Of a stretch of 64,000 bases of DNA, positions 25,942 through 35,800 are shown one piece after another (the first letter of the stretch is position 1; each line of letters begins with the position of its first letter). The notes beneath the pieces were generated by a model. The model searched no databases. It was given only the letters and a program-made list of their open reading frames with translations, and was not told the origin of the DNA. The stretch comes from Arcobacter sp. (lineage in GTDB: Bacteria; Campylobacterota; Campylobacteria; Campylobacterales; Sulfurimonadaceae): contig JAGXFN010000003.1 of assembly GCA_024637195.1 (NCBI GenBank), positions 62,001 to 126,000 of the forward strand, written 5' to 3'. Both the position numbers and the translations under genes were made by a program.

Positions 25942-27913
25942 TGCACGCCCTCAGGGCAACAGAAACCGTCGTCCACAGGGCAACAGAGGCCGTCGTCCTC
26001 AGGGCAACGAGAGCACTGAGAACAAAGGTACGGAAAACAAGAGCGAAGAGAAACAGCAAGAAAGAGGCGGTCAAAACCGTCAAGGCGGAAACCGCAATGC
26101 CTCTTCTGGCTCAGGTTCAGCAAACCGCAATAAATTCAGACGCGGATTTAATCCAGGCGGAGCACCGGCTGACAAACTGCTAAAAGAGTGTGTGGAAAGA
26201 AATCAAGAGGTTCAAAAAGATCGCCTTAATCCGCATCACAAACTTGATCTCAATACCAAAGGCATAATCCGCATCACCCCACTGGGCGGTCTTAACGAGA
26301 TCGGCGGAAACATCACGGTCATCGAAACAGAGAATGAGGCTATTCTTGTCGATATCGGTATGAGCTTCCCGGATGAAGAGATGCACGGTGTCGATATTTT
26401 GGTTCCGGACTTTAGCTATATCCGCGAGATCAAAGACAAGATTGTCGGTGTTATCATTACCCATGCACACGAAGACCACATCGGCGCAACCCCTTATTTT
26501 TACAAAGAGTTTCAGTACCCTCTTTACGGAACAGCCTTTCCGTTGGCGATGATCGCAAACAAGTTTGACGAACATCATATCAAACAGCACAAAAGTTTTT
26601 TCCGTCCGGTAGAGAAACGAAAAGCCTACAAGATCGGTAAAGATTTTGAAGTAGAGTGGATGCACATGACGCACTCTATCATCGACGCTTCCTCATTGGC
26701 GATCACGACAGAGGCCGGAACGATCATCCATACGGGTGACTTTAAGATCGACCACACCCCTGTGGACGGTTATCCAGCAGACATCCACCGTCTTGCACAT
26801 TATGGCGAAAAAGGTGTTCTGTGTCTGCTTTCAGACTCGACAAACTCGTATAACACGGGAATGACGCCATCAGAACTTGCCGTTGCCCCGGGACTTGACA
26901 GAATCTTCGCAAAGGCAGAGGGACGCGTAATCCTTTCGACCTTCAGCTCGAATATTCACCGTCTTCAGCAGGCAATACAGTATGCGCTGAAGTATGACAG
27001 AAAAATCTGTGTTATCGGCCGCTCGATGGAGAGAAACCTTGAAGTGGCGATGGCCTATGACTATATCCGTCTGGACAAAAATATCTTTATCGATCCGGAT
27101 GACGTCAGCCGCCTAGAAGACAAAAAGGTGATGATCGTCACGACAGGTTCACAAGGCGAGCCGAGTTCGGCACTCTTTAGAATGGCGACGGGAGAACACA
27201 GACACATCAAGATCAAGCCGACTGACCTTATCGTCCTCTCCTCCCGTGCTATCCCCGGTAATGAAGGCTCGATCTCGGGCATGCTTAACCACCTGCAGCG
27301 CGCAGGTGCTCGTGTTGCCCAAGACAGAGATATTCACGTTTCCGGCCACGCCGCACAAGAAGAGCAGAAGCTGATGCTTCGTCTTACACAGCCGAAGTTC
27401 TTCTTGCCGATCCACGGTGAGTTCAACCACACGATGAAGCACAGAGAGACAGGTATGCTTTGTGGTATTCCTGAACGCAACATCCTGATCATGGGCGACG
27501 GCGAGACGATTGAAGTCACTCCTAAATATATGCGCAAAGTGAAAAAGGTCAAGAGCGGAAAAACTTATATCGACAATCAGAACAATCACCAGATTGCGGA
27601 TGATATCGTTATCGACAGACAAAAACTTGCAGGCGAGGGCATCGTAATGATCGTTGCCCAGGTCAACGAGTCTGATTCGCTTCTGATCAGCAAACCGCGC
27701 GTTACCTCATTCGGTCTTGTTGCAGACAAGAACGACAAAGCCTTCTCAAAAGAGATGGAAGATGTTCTTGAACACTTCTTGCTCAACCTGAAGCCGGGCC
27801 TGATCGAAAACCAAAGAGCCCTTGAGAATGACCTGCGCCAAGTCGTGCGAAAGCACATCTACCGCAAGATGAAGAAATACCCACTAATAGTACCAACCGT
27901 CTTTGTAATGTGA
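25847..27913 (+). CDS. rnj: Ribonuclease J
   Basis: The 688-residue protein begins with a 130-residue disordered extension rich in Asn, Gln, Arg and Gly with repeats of RPQGNR. RNase J proteins of Helicobacter also carry a long N-terminal extension. The metallo-beta-lactamase core has H206AHEDHIG, the Asp of HTGDFKIDHTP, and the beta-CASP region with SGHAAQEE. The C-terminal domain is complete. RNase J is an endo- and 5'-exonuclease central to RNA decay in this phylum, where it works with an RNA helicase. The start is fixed by AAGGAG five bases before the ATG, inside ksgA. Confidence 0.96.
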   Translation: MEENNNTSATESRPQTENKTSTTESRPQTSSNARPQGNRNRRPQGNRGRRPQGNESTENKGTENKSEEKQQERGGQNRQGGNRNASSGSGSANRNKFRRGFNPGGAPADKLLKECVERNQEVQKDRLNPHHKLDLNTKGIIRITPLGGLNEIGGNITVIETENEAILVDIGMSFPDEEMHGVDILVPDFSYIREIKDKIVGVIITHAHEDHIGATPYFYKEFQYPLYGTAFPLAMIANKFDEHHIKQHKSFFRPVEKRKAYKIGKDFEVEWMHMTHSIIDASSLAITTEAGTIIHTGDFKIDHTPVDGYPADIHRLAHYGEKGVLCLLSDSTNSYNTGMTPSELAVAPGLDRIFAKAEGRVILSTFSSNIHRLQQAIQYALKYDRKICVIGRSMERNLEVAMAYDYIRLDKNIFIDPDDVSRLEDKKVMIVTTGSQGEPSSALFRMATGEHRHIKIKPTDLIVLSSRAIPGNEGSISGMLNHLQRAGARVAQDRDIHVSGHAAQEEQKLMLRLTQPKFFLPIHGEFNHTMKHRETGMLCGIPERNILIMGDGETIEVTPKYMRKVKKVKSGKTYIDNQNNHQIADDIVIDRQKLAGEGIVMIVAQVNESDSLLISKPRVTSFGLVADKNDKAFSKEMEDVLEHFLLNLKPGLIENQRALENDLRQVVRKHIYRKMKKYPLIVPTVFVM

Positions 27914-27923
27914 GTTCGCAATA

Positions 27924-27949
27924 GTAAAGGCCCACTGCTGGGCCTTTAC
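27924..27949. terminator. Hairpin after the RNase J gene
   Basis: GTAAAGGCCCA and its exact complement form an 11-bp stem around CTGC. It begins 11 bases after the stop codon of the RNase J gene. No T tract follows, so it may stall decay or work with Rho rather than act alone. Confidence 0.7.
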
Positions 27950-28163
27950 CCGAACATGCCCTGAATGAAACGAAGAAATGCCCTTGGGGTGAAACCAGAG
28001 GTGTTGTACCACAGGTATCACCGACGGCTTAACATGAACAAAGAGACGAAGTCTCCTCATCTTACAGTCAAATACTTCCTTAATCCTTTTTCTCTTCCAA
28101 AACAAAACAGATCCAAACAAAAGATTTGATAGAATGCATTATCAAAACGCGGAGGCTGTCCCC

Positions 28164-28706
28164 ATGCAAGCGATAGAAAAAATACTTCATCCCGAAGAGT
28201 CGATCCTTGCCTCTGCCGATATCTCAAAGACGTTTTATATTGACATCATCTCGCTTTATTCCCTCGGCTTTTTGCTGCTTTTCATTGGATATGAGTATGA
28301 GATAGGCGTTATCGGCGGAGTTCTTGTCTTGCGGACGTTTTATATGCATCTCAAAGAGATTCAAGAGAAGAAGTTTTATCACTGCATCTTGACGCAAAAG
28401 AGGATCATCATACACAAGGGGTATAAAAAACGCGAGGTCTTTCCTATAAAACTTGAAGAGATACGAACGATCTATATCAAACCTCTCAATGAGCGCTTTA
28501 AGAAGTTTATTGATGTGGGAACGCTGGAGGTGATTACGACCTCCGGAGGACGCTATGTGATCAGTCATATTAAGGAGCCTTACGCCTACCATCGCGCGAT
28601 CATCGGAGATGTAGTCAGTTCGACAAACTATGCAAAACAAAACATTAAAAATGTGCCAGACAAAGACACCCAACCTGAACAGGGAAAGAATAAAAGTAAT
28701 ATCTGA
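28164..28706 (+). CDS. Membrane protein with bacterial PH-like domain
   Basis: The chosen ATG at 28164 has GGAGG eight bases upstream; an ATG ten codons earlier has no ribosome site. The 180-residue protein starts MQAIEKILHPEESILASADI, has two closely spaced transmembrane segments (about residues 28-60), and a PH-like domain (YHCILTQKRIIIHKGYKKRE, then the strand TLEVITTSGGRYVI). The layout is that of YdbS/bPH2-type proteins of unknown role at the inner membrane. A polar C-terminal tail follows. Confidence 0.78.
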   Translation: MQAIEKILHPEESILASADISKTFYIDIISLYSLGFLLLFIGYEYEIGVIGGVLVLRTFYMHLKEIQEKKFYHCILTQKRIIIHKGYKKREVFPIKLEEIRTIYIKPLNERFKKFIDVGTLEVITTSGGRYVISHIKEPYAYHRAIIGDVVSSTNYAKQNIKNVPDKDTQPEQGKNKSNI

Positions 28707-28738
28707 TATAATAAAACATTAACAAACAAGGACGCGTA

Positions 28739-31600
28739 ATGTTTAAGAAGATGCTTTTTACGTTTTTCATTCTTTCCGCACTGTTGTTTTACAGCCTGAT
28801 CGGTTTTTATATCCTTCCTCCTCTTGCCAAAAAACAACTCATACAGAGCATTGAGAAGGTCTTGAACCAAAAGGCGAGCATTGATTCTGTCTCATTTAAC
28901 CCGTTTACGTTCACACTCAGCATACACAGGCTGAGCCTGTCTGATGATAAAACTCAAAAGCTTTTGGCAGGGATAGAAGATATTGAAGTAGACATCGATC
29001 CCTTCTATCTGCTTTTAAAAGAGATCAAGATCGCCTCGGTAACGATTTTAAAGCCCTCGCTGTTCATACGTAAAAACAAGGAAGGAGAACTTAATCTCTC
29101 TGACCTGCTGCGCATCAATGGGAAAGATCAGGATGGCGAAACGCAGAAGACTGAGCTTGCGAACATTGTGATAGAAAAGTTTGTGATCACCGAGGGAAAG
29201 ATAGATATTACAGACGACTCCGGTGAAAAAACAGTCTTTCAGTCCTTGACTCTCAGCCGTGCAAGTCTGAATGATTTTACGACAATAAAAAAGAGCAAGA
29301 ACGAACTTCAGCTCTTCATGCAGGCCGATGACGGGTCGGATCTTGAGTATACAGGGAGGATTGGCTCAGTTGAACCTCTGCAAATAGAAGGCGAGATAGA
29401 GCTGCACGGCATCAAGATGCATACCTACTGGAAATATGTTCAAGATTCACTCGGGTTTGTCGTTACAAAAGGCGCCATAGATGCATCTGTAGCGCATAAG
29501 TTCACTTTCTCGGGGGAAAAAACACAGCTTGATATTAATAAATATAAGATTGAGTTGACAAATCTGCTGCTTGAGGAGAAGGGAACGAAAGAGAGGCTGC
29601 TTGACATACCTCTGCTTGTACTGAAGGGGAGTGCAGACATCACAAATGCCAACTACCCGATAAAATCTGTCGATGCAGAAGCTGTTTTTTTGAAGCTGCG
29701 GCAGAACGGCAAGGGAGAGATCAACTGGGCTTCGTATTTTCCAAAGCAAAATGCACAAGAGAGCGAGTCATCTGCAATAGCCTGGGATATCGAAACGCTT
29801 AAAATAAAAGATGCCAAGGTGGATTTTGAGGATGAGTTCAATGCCAAGAGCGGACATGTAGCGCTTGATGATATTCAGCTGTATGCGGAGGGGCTCTCTT
29901 CAAAAAAGCAGAGCGTGGCAAAGAGTACTCTCTCGTTTAGAGTAAACAAAACAGGAAAGATCGAGACAAAGAGCACGATCCGGCATACGCCTTTGAAGAT
30001 CGAGACAGCGTTAAAGATGAACGGACTGGAGCTCCTTACTTTTCAGGCCTACCTCGATAAGTATGCCGATATAAAGATCAACAGCGGAGTAGCAAATCTT
30101 GATCTAAAAGCGGTGATAGCGGATGAAAACAGAAGTTTTTTGGCCAATGCGCAAATAGACAGGCTTTCACTCTCGCGGCCGCATGAGAAGAGTGCATTTC
30201 TTACTTTTACAAGACTTTTGGCTAAAAATATTGATTATTCCGCGGACTCCGAGCAGGTGAAGATATCAAGACTGGATCTGGTTTCGCCCTATTTGGGTAT
30301 AGATATTGATGCCGATGAAAAAACAAACTTCTCCGGCATTATGCATGTTCAAAGCAGAGATCCTGCCAAGACGAATACTTCAGATGATGAGTCTATAGAA
30401 TTCCTTATCGACAAGATCATGCTCAAAGATGGGGAAGTCGCATTTACAGACCGCTCGCTTAAGGTGCCTTTTAAGAGCAATATCAATGCTTTCAACGGAA
30501 GCATTATAGCCGTAGGAAGCCAGAGCGATGTCAAAAGTGTGCTAAACCTTGAAGGAACCATCAACAAATATGCGCTCGCGAAGATCAAAGGCAGTCTTCT
30601 CCCGGCACAGCCAAAAGCCTTTACCGAGATGGATCTGGAGTTGAAAAATATAAACATGAGCAACCTCTCTTCATATTCAAGCCACTTTATCGGCTACACG
30701 CTCAAAAAAGGAAAACTTAATGCCGATTTGAGTTACAGGGTCAACAATGCGCAGATGAAAAGCAGCAACAAGATCGTGTTAAAAAACTTAGAACTTGGCA
30801 AAAAGGTGCAAAGCAATACGGAGGTCTTGTCTTCAATCGAGCTGGCGCTATCCCTGCTCAAAGACAGCCAGGGCGTGATTGATATTGATGTTCCGATATC
30901 GGGAGATCTGAATTCGCCGGATTTTGCTATCGCTCCATTGGTACTCAAAGCCTTTAAAAATCTGACGGTCGGCATCGCTACGGCACCCTTTCGTTTTATA
31001 GGAAGTATTGTGGGCATAGATGCGCAGAAGCTGGAAAATATCTATTTCGAAGCGGGCAAGGCAGAGCTTCTTCCGCCTGAACGTGAGATACTTGAAGCAC
31101 TTTCAGGCGTCTTGATAGAAAAGAAGAGTCTGCTTTTGAGTATTTCGGGTGCTTATAACGAAGCACATGATGGCATGCAGATGAGAAAGAACAAGGTCTA
31201 TGCGGAAGTTTTAAGAAGATTTAAAGACGAGAAAACGGATATCACGCAAATTCAAAGAGATGAACTGGACAAACTGCTGAAGGATCTCTATATAGAGTAT
31301 TTTGATGAAGAGAAGTATGCGCGTGAAAAAAAGAGTGTTGAGGCAAAAAAGCTAGATGAACAGACAAAAAGAGAGATGCTGCATACACAGATCATAGAAA
31401 CGCTGGCCAAAGAACAGGGGCTAAAACAGACAGAGCTTGAAACGTTGGCGCAAGAGCGGGGAGAAAGTATTTTAAATTATCTGCGCAGCAAAGGCGTAGA
31501 AGCGGGACGTCTAAAGCTTTTGAAGACGACTAAAACAGAGCTCTTCGCACCGAAGAACGCATATATTCCAAGCCGACTCACGCTTGGAGTAAAAAAGTGA
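28739..31600 (+). CDS. DUF748 (AsmA-like) envelope protein
   Basis: The 953-residue protein has an N-terminal membrane anchor (about residues 5-30), followed by long beta-rich repeats of the AsmA/TamB-like type (for example SVSFNPFTFTLSIHRLSLSD). It ends with a DUF748 C-terminal part. Near residue 763 the stretch YFEAGKAELLPPEREILEAL resembles the first half of an OmpA-like domain, and near residue 905 LAQERGESILNYLRSKGVEA resembles the second half, with about 120 charged residues in between. AsmA-like proteins bridge the periplasm and help move lipids to the outer membrane. This role is inferred for the present protein. Confidence 0.85.
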   Translation: MFKKMLFTFFILSALLFYSLIGFYILPPLAKKQLIQSIEKVLNQKASIDSVSFNPFTFTLSIHRLSLSDDKTQKLLAGIEDIEVDIDPFYLLLKEIKIASVTILKPSLFIRKNKEGELNLSDLLRINGKDQDGETQKTELANIVIEKFVITEGKIDITDDSGEKTVFQSLTLSRASLNDFTTIKKSKNELQLFMQADDGSDLEYTGRIGSVEPLQIEGEIELHGIKMHTYWKYVQDSLGFVVTKGAIDASVAHKFTFSGEKTQLDINKYKIELTNLLLEEKGTKERLLDIPLLVLKGSADITNANYPIKSVDAEAVFLKLRQNGKGEINWASYFPKQNAQESESSAIAWDIETLKIKDAKVDFEDEFNAKSGHVALDDIQLYAEGLSSKKQSVAKSTLSFRVNKTGKIETKSTIRHTPLKIETALKMNGLELLTFQAYLDKYADIKINSGVANLDLKAVIADENRSFLANAQIDRLSLSRPHEKSAFLTFTRLLAKNIDYSADSEQVKISRLDLVSPYLGIDIDADEKTNFSGIMHVQSRDPAKTNTSDDESIEFLIDKIMLKDGEVAFTDRSLKVPFKSNINAFNGSIIAVGSQSDVKSVLNLEGTINKYALAKIKGSLLPAQPKAFTEMDLELKNINMSNLSSYSSHFIGYTLKKGKLNADLSYRVNNAQMKSSNKIVLKNLELGKKVQSNTEVLSSIELALSLLKDSQGVIDIDVPISGDLNSPDFAIAPLVLKAFKNLTVGIATAPFRFIGSIVGIDAQKLENIYFEAGKAELLPPEREILEALSGVLIEKKSLLLSISGAYNEAHDGMQMRKNKVYAEVLRRFKDEKTDITQIQRDELDKLLKDLYIEYFDEEKYAREKKSVEAKKLDEQTKREMLHTQIIETLAKEQGLKQTELETLAQERGESILNYLRSKGVEAGRLKLLKTTKTELFAPKNAYIPSRLTLGVKK

Positions 31601-31688
31601 AGATGAGGAGACAAATATCTCTGTAGCTCTGCGCACTTTAGTACGTTTATAACCTCTATATCAGTGCGATTGTGATAAAATGTGTACC

Positions 31689-32666
31689 ATGAAAAATAGA
31701 CGTAACGACTATATCCAAATCACCAAAGAGACACTTCAGACCGAAGCCGATGCTCTGCTTGATGCCATACACCATGTTGCGGATGAAATCAGCAACGCCG
31801 TCGAGTGCATCCGGCAGTGTCGGGGGAAACTGATTATAACCGGCGTAGGCAAATCTGGCCTTATCGGAGCAAAAATGGCAGCGACCTTCGCTTCAACAGG
31901 AACACCGAGCTTCTTTTTGCATCCTACCGAGGCTCTGCATGGCGACCTGGGCATGATCAGTTCACACGACGTTGTCTTAGCGATCTCTTATAGCGGAGAG
32001 AGCAGCGAACTCAGCGCCATCTTGCCGCATATCAAACGCTTTGACATTCCCTTGATAGGGATGACGCGCGACACGAACTCGACCTTGGGCAAATTTTCTG
32101 ACATTGTCTTGTCGATCGAGGTCTCAAAAGAGGCCTGTCCTTTAGGTATCGCCCCAACCTCTTCTACAACGCTGACGCTTGCTTTGGGAGATGCTCTGGC
32201 CATCTGCTTGATGCACGCACGCGACTTTAAAAAAGAGGATTTTGCCTCGTTTCATCCTGGCGGAGCACTGGGGCGGCAGCTTTTTGTCAAGGTCTCCGAC
32301 CTGATGCGCACTAACGACCTTCCTTTTGTGAAGAAGGATACGCTCGTCAAGGATGCGATCCTTTCGATCAGCGAAGGGCATCTGGGCACGGCACTTTTAG
32401 TGGACGAGAACAAAAAACTGTTAGGGCTGATCTCAGACGGGGATATCCGCCGTGCTTTGATGCAAGAAGGTTTTTCGCTTGAAAAAAAGATATCTGAGTA
32501 TGCCACAATACATCCGATGACGATAAACAATGAAAATATGCTTGCTTCGGATGCCTTGGTTTTGATCGAGAGTAAAAAGATACAGTTGATGGTTGTTACC
32601 GATGAAGAAAATACCGTCAAAGGTGTTTTACATATTCATAAATTGATAGAAGAAGGCATAAAATAA
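31689..32666 (+). CDS. kdsD: Arabinose-5-phosphate isomerase (KdsD/KpsF family)
   Basis: The protein (325 residues from the Met at 31689; a start three codons earlier is possible) has an SIS domain with ITGVGKSGLIGAKMAATFAS and HPTEALHGDLGM, and two CBS domains (about residues 205-320, with TALLVDENKKLLGLISDGDI). It converts ribulose-5-phosphate to arabinose-5-phosphate for Kdo and lipopolysaccharide synthesis. Its stop overlaps the start of the next gene (TAATG). Confidence 0.93.
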   Translation: MKNRRNDYIQITKETLQTEADALLDAIHHVADEISNAVECIRQCRGKLIITGVGKSGLIGAKMAATFASTGTPSFFLHPTEALHGDLGMISSHDVVLAISYSGESSELSAILPHIKRFDIPLIGMTRDTNSTLGKFSDIVLSIEVSKEACPLGIAPTSSTTLTLALGDALAICLMHARDFKKEDFASFHPGGALGRQLFVKVSDLMRTNDLPFVKKDTLVKDAILSISEGHLGTALLVDENKKLLGLISDGDIRRALMQEGFSLEKKISEYATIHPMTINNENMLASDALVLIESKKIQLMVVTDEENTVKGVLHIHKLIEEGIK

Positions 32667-33604
32667 TGATGCGCTTAAACAAATTTATTGCACACTACTC
32701 CACGTATTCGCGTCGCGAGGCAGATGTTGCTATCCAAAAAGGCTTTGTAAAAGTCGATGGTGAGGTGCAGGACAATCCGGCCACTCAGGTTGATGAACAG
32801 AAGTCAAAAGTCTATGTCAGCGGGAAGCGAGTCGCCCCCTCGGACATTGTCACGGTCATCGCCTACAACAAGCCAAAGGGCGAACTGGTCACGAAAAAAG
32901 ACCCGCGCGGCAGAAAGATCATTTATGATACTTTAGGCCATAAGTTCCGCCACTTTATCCCTATTGGCCGGCTCGACTACGCGACCGAAGGGCTTCTGCT
33001 TTTGACAGACTCCTCGGTAGTAGCGACGATACTGATGAACTCGGATCTAGAGAGGGTCTACAAGGTCAAGATCAAAGGCCCCGTAACCGAAGTCATGGAA
33101 GCTGCGATGAAAGGTGGTCTGGAACTTGATGATGCGAGTGCGGGCGGGCATGAGCTCTCCAAGGTCACGTCAATGAGTTTCGCGCCGTTTTTTGCTTACA
33201 GAATAGAGAAGAACACGCCGAAGTATTCCATTTTGAAGATCGGGATCACCGAGGGGAAAAACCGTGAGATCAGACGCTTCTTCTCACATTTCGGTGCGGA
33301 AGTCGCCGACCTTAAGCGTTTAAGCTACGGCGGGATTGAGCTAAACAACCTTCCCGAGGGGAAAACCCGTTATCTTGAGCGAAGCGAGTATACAAGCGTG
33401 CGCGGCTATGTCGATCAGGTAACAAAAACCGACAAGCAAAGAGAGAATTTCAAAAAACGCAAAGAAGAAGCGGTAGAAAAAGAGAAAGAGAAGATCAAGA
33501 GCGATACCGAGCAGTTGAAGAACATGGAGGCAGACAAAGATAAGCGCCGCCGTATCAACAAGGTCAAAAACAAGCTCAGTGAGATCTTGAAAGATGATGA
33601 CTAA
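32666..33604 (+). CDS. rluB: RsuA/RluB-family rRNA pseudouridine synthase
   Basis: The 312-residue protein starts with an S4 domain (MMRLNKFIAHYSTYSRREAD) and has the catalytic motif GRLDYATEGLLLLTDSSVVA. The Asp in RLDYA is the nucleophile. A block EGKNREIRRFFSHFG follows. The C-terminal 65 residues form a highly charged Lys/Glu coiled tail not needed for catalysis. It probably modifies helix 89/93 of 23S rRNA like RluB, but the target is inferred. Confidence 0.9.
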   Translation: MMRLNKFIAHYSTYSRREADVAIQKGFVKVDGEVQDNPATQVDEQKSKVYVSGKRVAPSDIVTVIAYNKPKGELVTKKDPRGRKIIYDTLGHKFRHFIPIGRLDYATEGLLLLTDSSVVATILMNSDLERVYKVKIKGPVTEVMEAAMKGGLELDDASAGGHELSKVTSMSFAPFFAYRIEKNTPKYSILKIGITEGKNREIRRFFSHFGAEVADLKRLSYGGIELNNLPEGKTRYLERSEYTSVRGYVDQVTKTDKQRENFKKRKEEAVEKEKEKIKSDTEQLKNMEADKDKRRRINKVKNKLSEILKDDD

Positions 33605-33625
33605 CACCAACAACTAAGGACAGCA

Positions 33626-34021
33626 ATGACAAAGATCCAGCTTGAAACCGAACACACTACGCAGATGATAGACATCTCGGCCGAGGTCAAAGAGGCCGTC
33701 ATCACTTCGGGGGTAAAGGACGGTATTGTCGTCGTATTTACACCACACACGACAAGTTCCATTGTCCTTTTTGAGAAGGTTGATCAGAACCTGCGCCGCG
33801 ACTATCTTAAGCTGTTAAAGACCTATGTCTCAGGCGGAGAGTACTCGCACAAGGGCGGCAACGCGGCAGGGCATCTTAAGTCTGCTATGACAGGTGCCTC
33901 TGTCAGTATCCCTTTCATGGACGGGCATCCGATGTTTGGTGAGTGGCAGGGCGTCTTCTTTTGCGAGTTTGACGGCCCGCGAGAAGTGCGTGATGTGATC
34001 ATCAAAGTCATCAAGGGCTAA
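33626..34021 (+). CDS. yjbQ: YjbQ/UPF0047 family protein
   Basis: The 131-residue protein shows the UPF0047 signature: FTPHTTSSIVLFEK, then DGHPMFGEWQGVFFCEFDGP, with conserved His and Glu residues. Family members have low thiamine-phosphate synthase activity in vitro. The physiological role is not settled. It lies between rluB and rarA with short gaps, so it belongs to the kdsD-rarA operon. Confidence 0.9.
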   Translation: MTKIQLETEHTTQMIDISAEVKEAVITSGVKDGIVVVFTPHTTSSIVLFEKVDQNLRRDYLKLLKTYVSGGEYSHKGGNAAGHLKSAMTGASVSIPFMDGHPMFGEWQGVFFCEFDGPREVRDVIIKVIKG

Positions 34022-34030
34022 GAGGGTATT

Positions 34031-35209
34031 TTGGCAGATTTCACCTATCTTCTGCGTCCCAAGGTCTTTGAAGACTTTGTCGGGCAGCAGCACATCGTTT
34101 CGGAAAACTCTCCTCTAAGACACCTGGTGAAAAATGCGCAGATGCCGCATGCTTTTTTCTATGGACCTCCGGGATGCGGCAAGACAACTCTGGCGCGTAT
34201 CATCGCAACGGCGCTTGATTTTCCTTTTTATGAGTTCAATGCCACCTCGGTTAAAATAGAACAGCTGCGAAAGATATTCACACAGTATGAAAATGCCCTG
34301 CAAAAACCCCTGATATTTATCGACGAGGTACACCGTCTGGCCAAAAACCAGCAGGAGGTACTACTGCCTGTTATGGAGACTAACGCGGTGTTAGTCATCG
34401 GGGCATCGACAGAAAACCCTTATTTCAGTCTGACGGCGGCGATGCGGTCGCGCTCGATGCTTTTTGAGTTGAAGCCACTCAGCGATGAAGATCTTCATGC
34501 TCTGGCGAAACGGGCCTGCGATAAAGAGCAGCTTGTTCTGGACAAAGAGGCTTTGCGCTATCTGGTGATTTCTAGTAACGGGGACGCGCGAGCGTTGCTG
34601 AAACTGTTGGAGTTTGTCTCTGTGGGCAAAAAAAAGATCTCACTTGAAGATCTCAAGGCTCTGCGCCCGCACTCGCTCAACGACGGCACGGGCGAGGCCT
34701 CGGTCCATTACGACCTGATCTCGGCGATGATCAAATCTATCCGCGGCTCGGACCCGGACGCGGCGGTCTACTACCTTGCGCGTTTGATCGAAGGCGGAGA
34801 GAACCCGGCCTTTATCGCGCGCCGCCTGGTGATCCTGGCCTCGGAAGATATCGGCAATGCCAACCCTCAGGCTCTGACGCTATGCACTTCAGCCATGACA
34901 TCGGTAGCGCAGATCGGCTATCCGGAGTCGCGCATTATTCTCTCGCAGGCAGTGATCTATCTTTGTGCTTCACCCAAGTCCAACTCGGCTTACATGGCCA
35001 TCAATCAGGCTCAGGCAGCCATCAGAGCAGGCGAAATACTTCCTATACCGGAAACTATCCAGCAACACAATAAAAACTATCGCTATCCGCATGATTTTGG
35101 CGGCTGGGTAGAGCAGCGCTATTTGAGCAAAGAGATGAAGTTTGTCGAGTTTAAACCTATAGGGTACGAGCATAAAATGGGGGAATGGCTGAAACAGATC
35201 AGGAGTTAG
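34031..35209 (+). CDS. rarA: Replication-associated recombination protein A (RarA/MgsA)
   Basis: The 392-residue AAA+ ATPase has Walker A GPPGCGKTTLARIIA, Walker B IFIDEVHRLAKNQQ, sensor 1 GASTENPYFSLT, and the RarA-specific C-terminal tetramerisation domain (YPHDFGGWVEQRYL). It acts at stalled replication forks. The start is TTG with GAGGG upstream. Confidence 0.95.
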   Translation: MADFTYLLRPKVFEDFVGQQHIVSENSPLRHLVKNAQMPHAFFYGPPGCGKTTLARIIATALDFPFYEFNATSVKIEQLRKIFTQYENALQKPLIFIDEVHRLAKNQQEVLLPVMETNAVLVIGASTENPYFSLTAAMRSRSMLFELKPLSDEDLHALAKRACDKEQLVLDKEALRYLVISSNGDARALLKLLEFVSVGKKKISLEDLKALRPHSLNDGTGEASVHYDLISAMIKSIRGSDPDAAVYYLARLIEGGENPAFIARRLVILASEDIGNANPQALTLCTSAMTSVAQIGYPESRIILSQAVIYLCASPKSNSAYMAINQAQAAIRAGEILPIPETIQQHNKNYRYPHDFGGWVEQRYLSKEMKFVEFKPIGYEHKMGEWLKQIRS

Positions 35210-35800
35210 ACTCCTGACCGGAGGCTTTTTCACAGGGAGCCGCTGTTGCGGCAGAAAAGATCTGTTTTAGAGGAGTCAACGCCCTTTATAGTCTGCTTCA
35301 ATACGCAAGGCTTCACGGCCTGAAATAAGGTTTGCATCTTCTCACGTCTATAACACGCGTTTCGTTCGAGTGAATAAAAGAGCACGTTTAAAAGTTCTTA
35401 TGTTGCCTAGCAACCTGCACCGAGCACAACGTTTGTTACAGAAGATCTCTTCTCTTCTCGCCCGACCGGGTCTCACTCTCAAGCCAAATAACACTCAACT
35501 TTTTTCTAGAGCGGGCTTTTACAAATGAGCCAAGGCCTAAAGCCGATAAAATAATTTTTATTATCATGGGCTTCCTTTCTCAAGGTTTTGTACGTACTCA
35601 ACAATACTAGCGCGCAAATAATAAAAGAAATATAAAATTTTATCTTTAAGAAATCTTCTGATTGCGTTGAGGCGCAGATTTTGTATGATTTGCCTTTATA
35701 TTAAGAGCAGCTCTTTTTCTTTTCTCTGCGGTTGCTTATAGCTTATGCTACAATAAATAAAAAACAGACGCACTCTGCACAGGATGCGCAAAGAGAGCAG
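35210..35800. other. Intergenic region after rarA with a small reverse-strand gene
   Basis: This 591-base stretch contains a short hairpin after rarA (near 35214-35230), a 43-residue reverse-strand frame at 35436-35567, and the promoter region of the symporter gene (TACAAT near 35748). No RNA gene was recognised in the rest. Confidence 0.6.
35436..35567 (-). CDS. Small protein, 43 residues, with hydrophobic N-terminus
   Basis: The reverse strand encodes MIIKIILSALGLGSFVKARS followed by 23 residues ending in GEKRRDLL. The ATG is preceded at ideal distance by GAAAGGAAG, one of the better ribosome sites in the window. The first 16 residues are hydrophobic and the rest is basic. I do not recognise a family. 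It stands alone in a long intergenic gap. Confidence 0.5.
   Translation of the reverse strand: MIIKIILSALGLGSFVKARSRKKLSVIWLESETRSGEKRRDLL

Noticed and set aside
27884-28120. 78-residue reverse frame after the RNase J gene
   Set aside because: It runs through the 11-bp terminator stem and the end of the RNase J gene, and has no ribosome site. The product has no recognisable pattern.
28040-31620. Shared words near GATGAGGAGAC at 28055-28065 (reverse) and 31603-31613 (forward)
   Set aside because: The match is only about 12 bases and the flanks do not align, so it is not a convincing repeat.
35361-35385. tRNA T-arm-like GTTCGAGTG in the gap after rarA
   Set aside because: No acceptor or anticodon stem can be paired around it, so it is not a tRNA.
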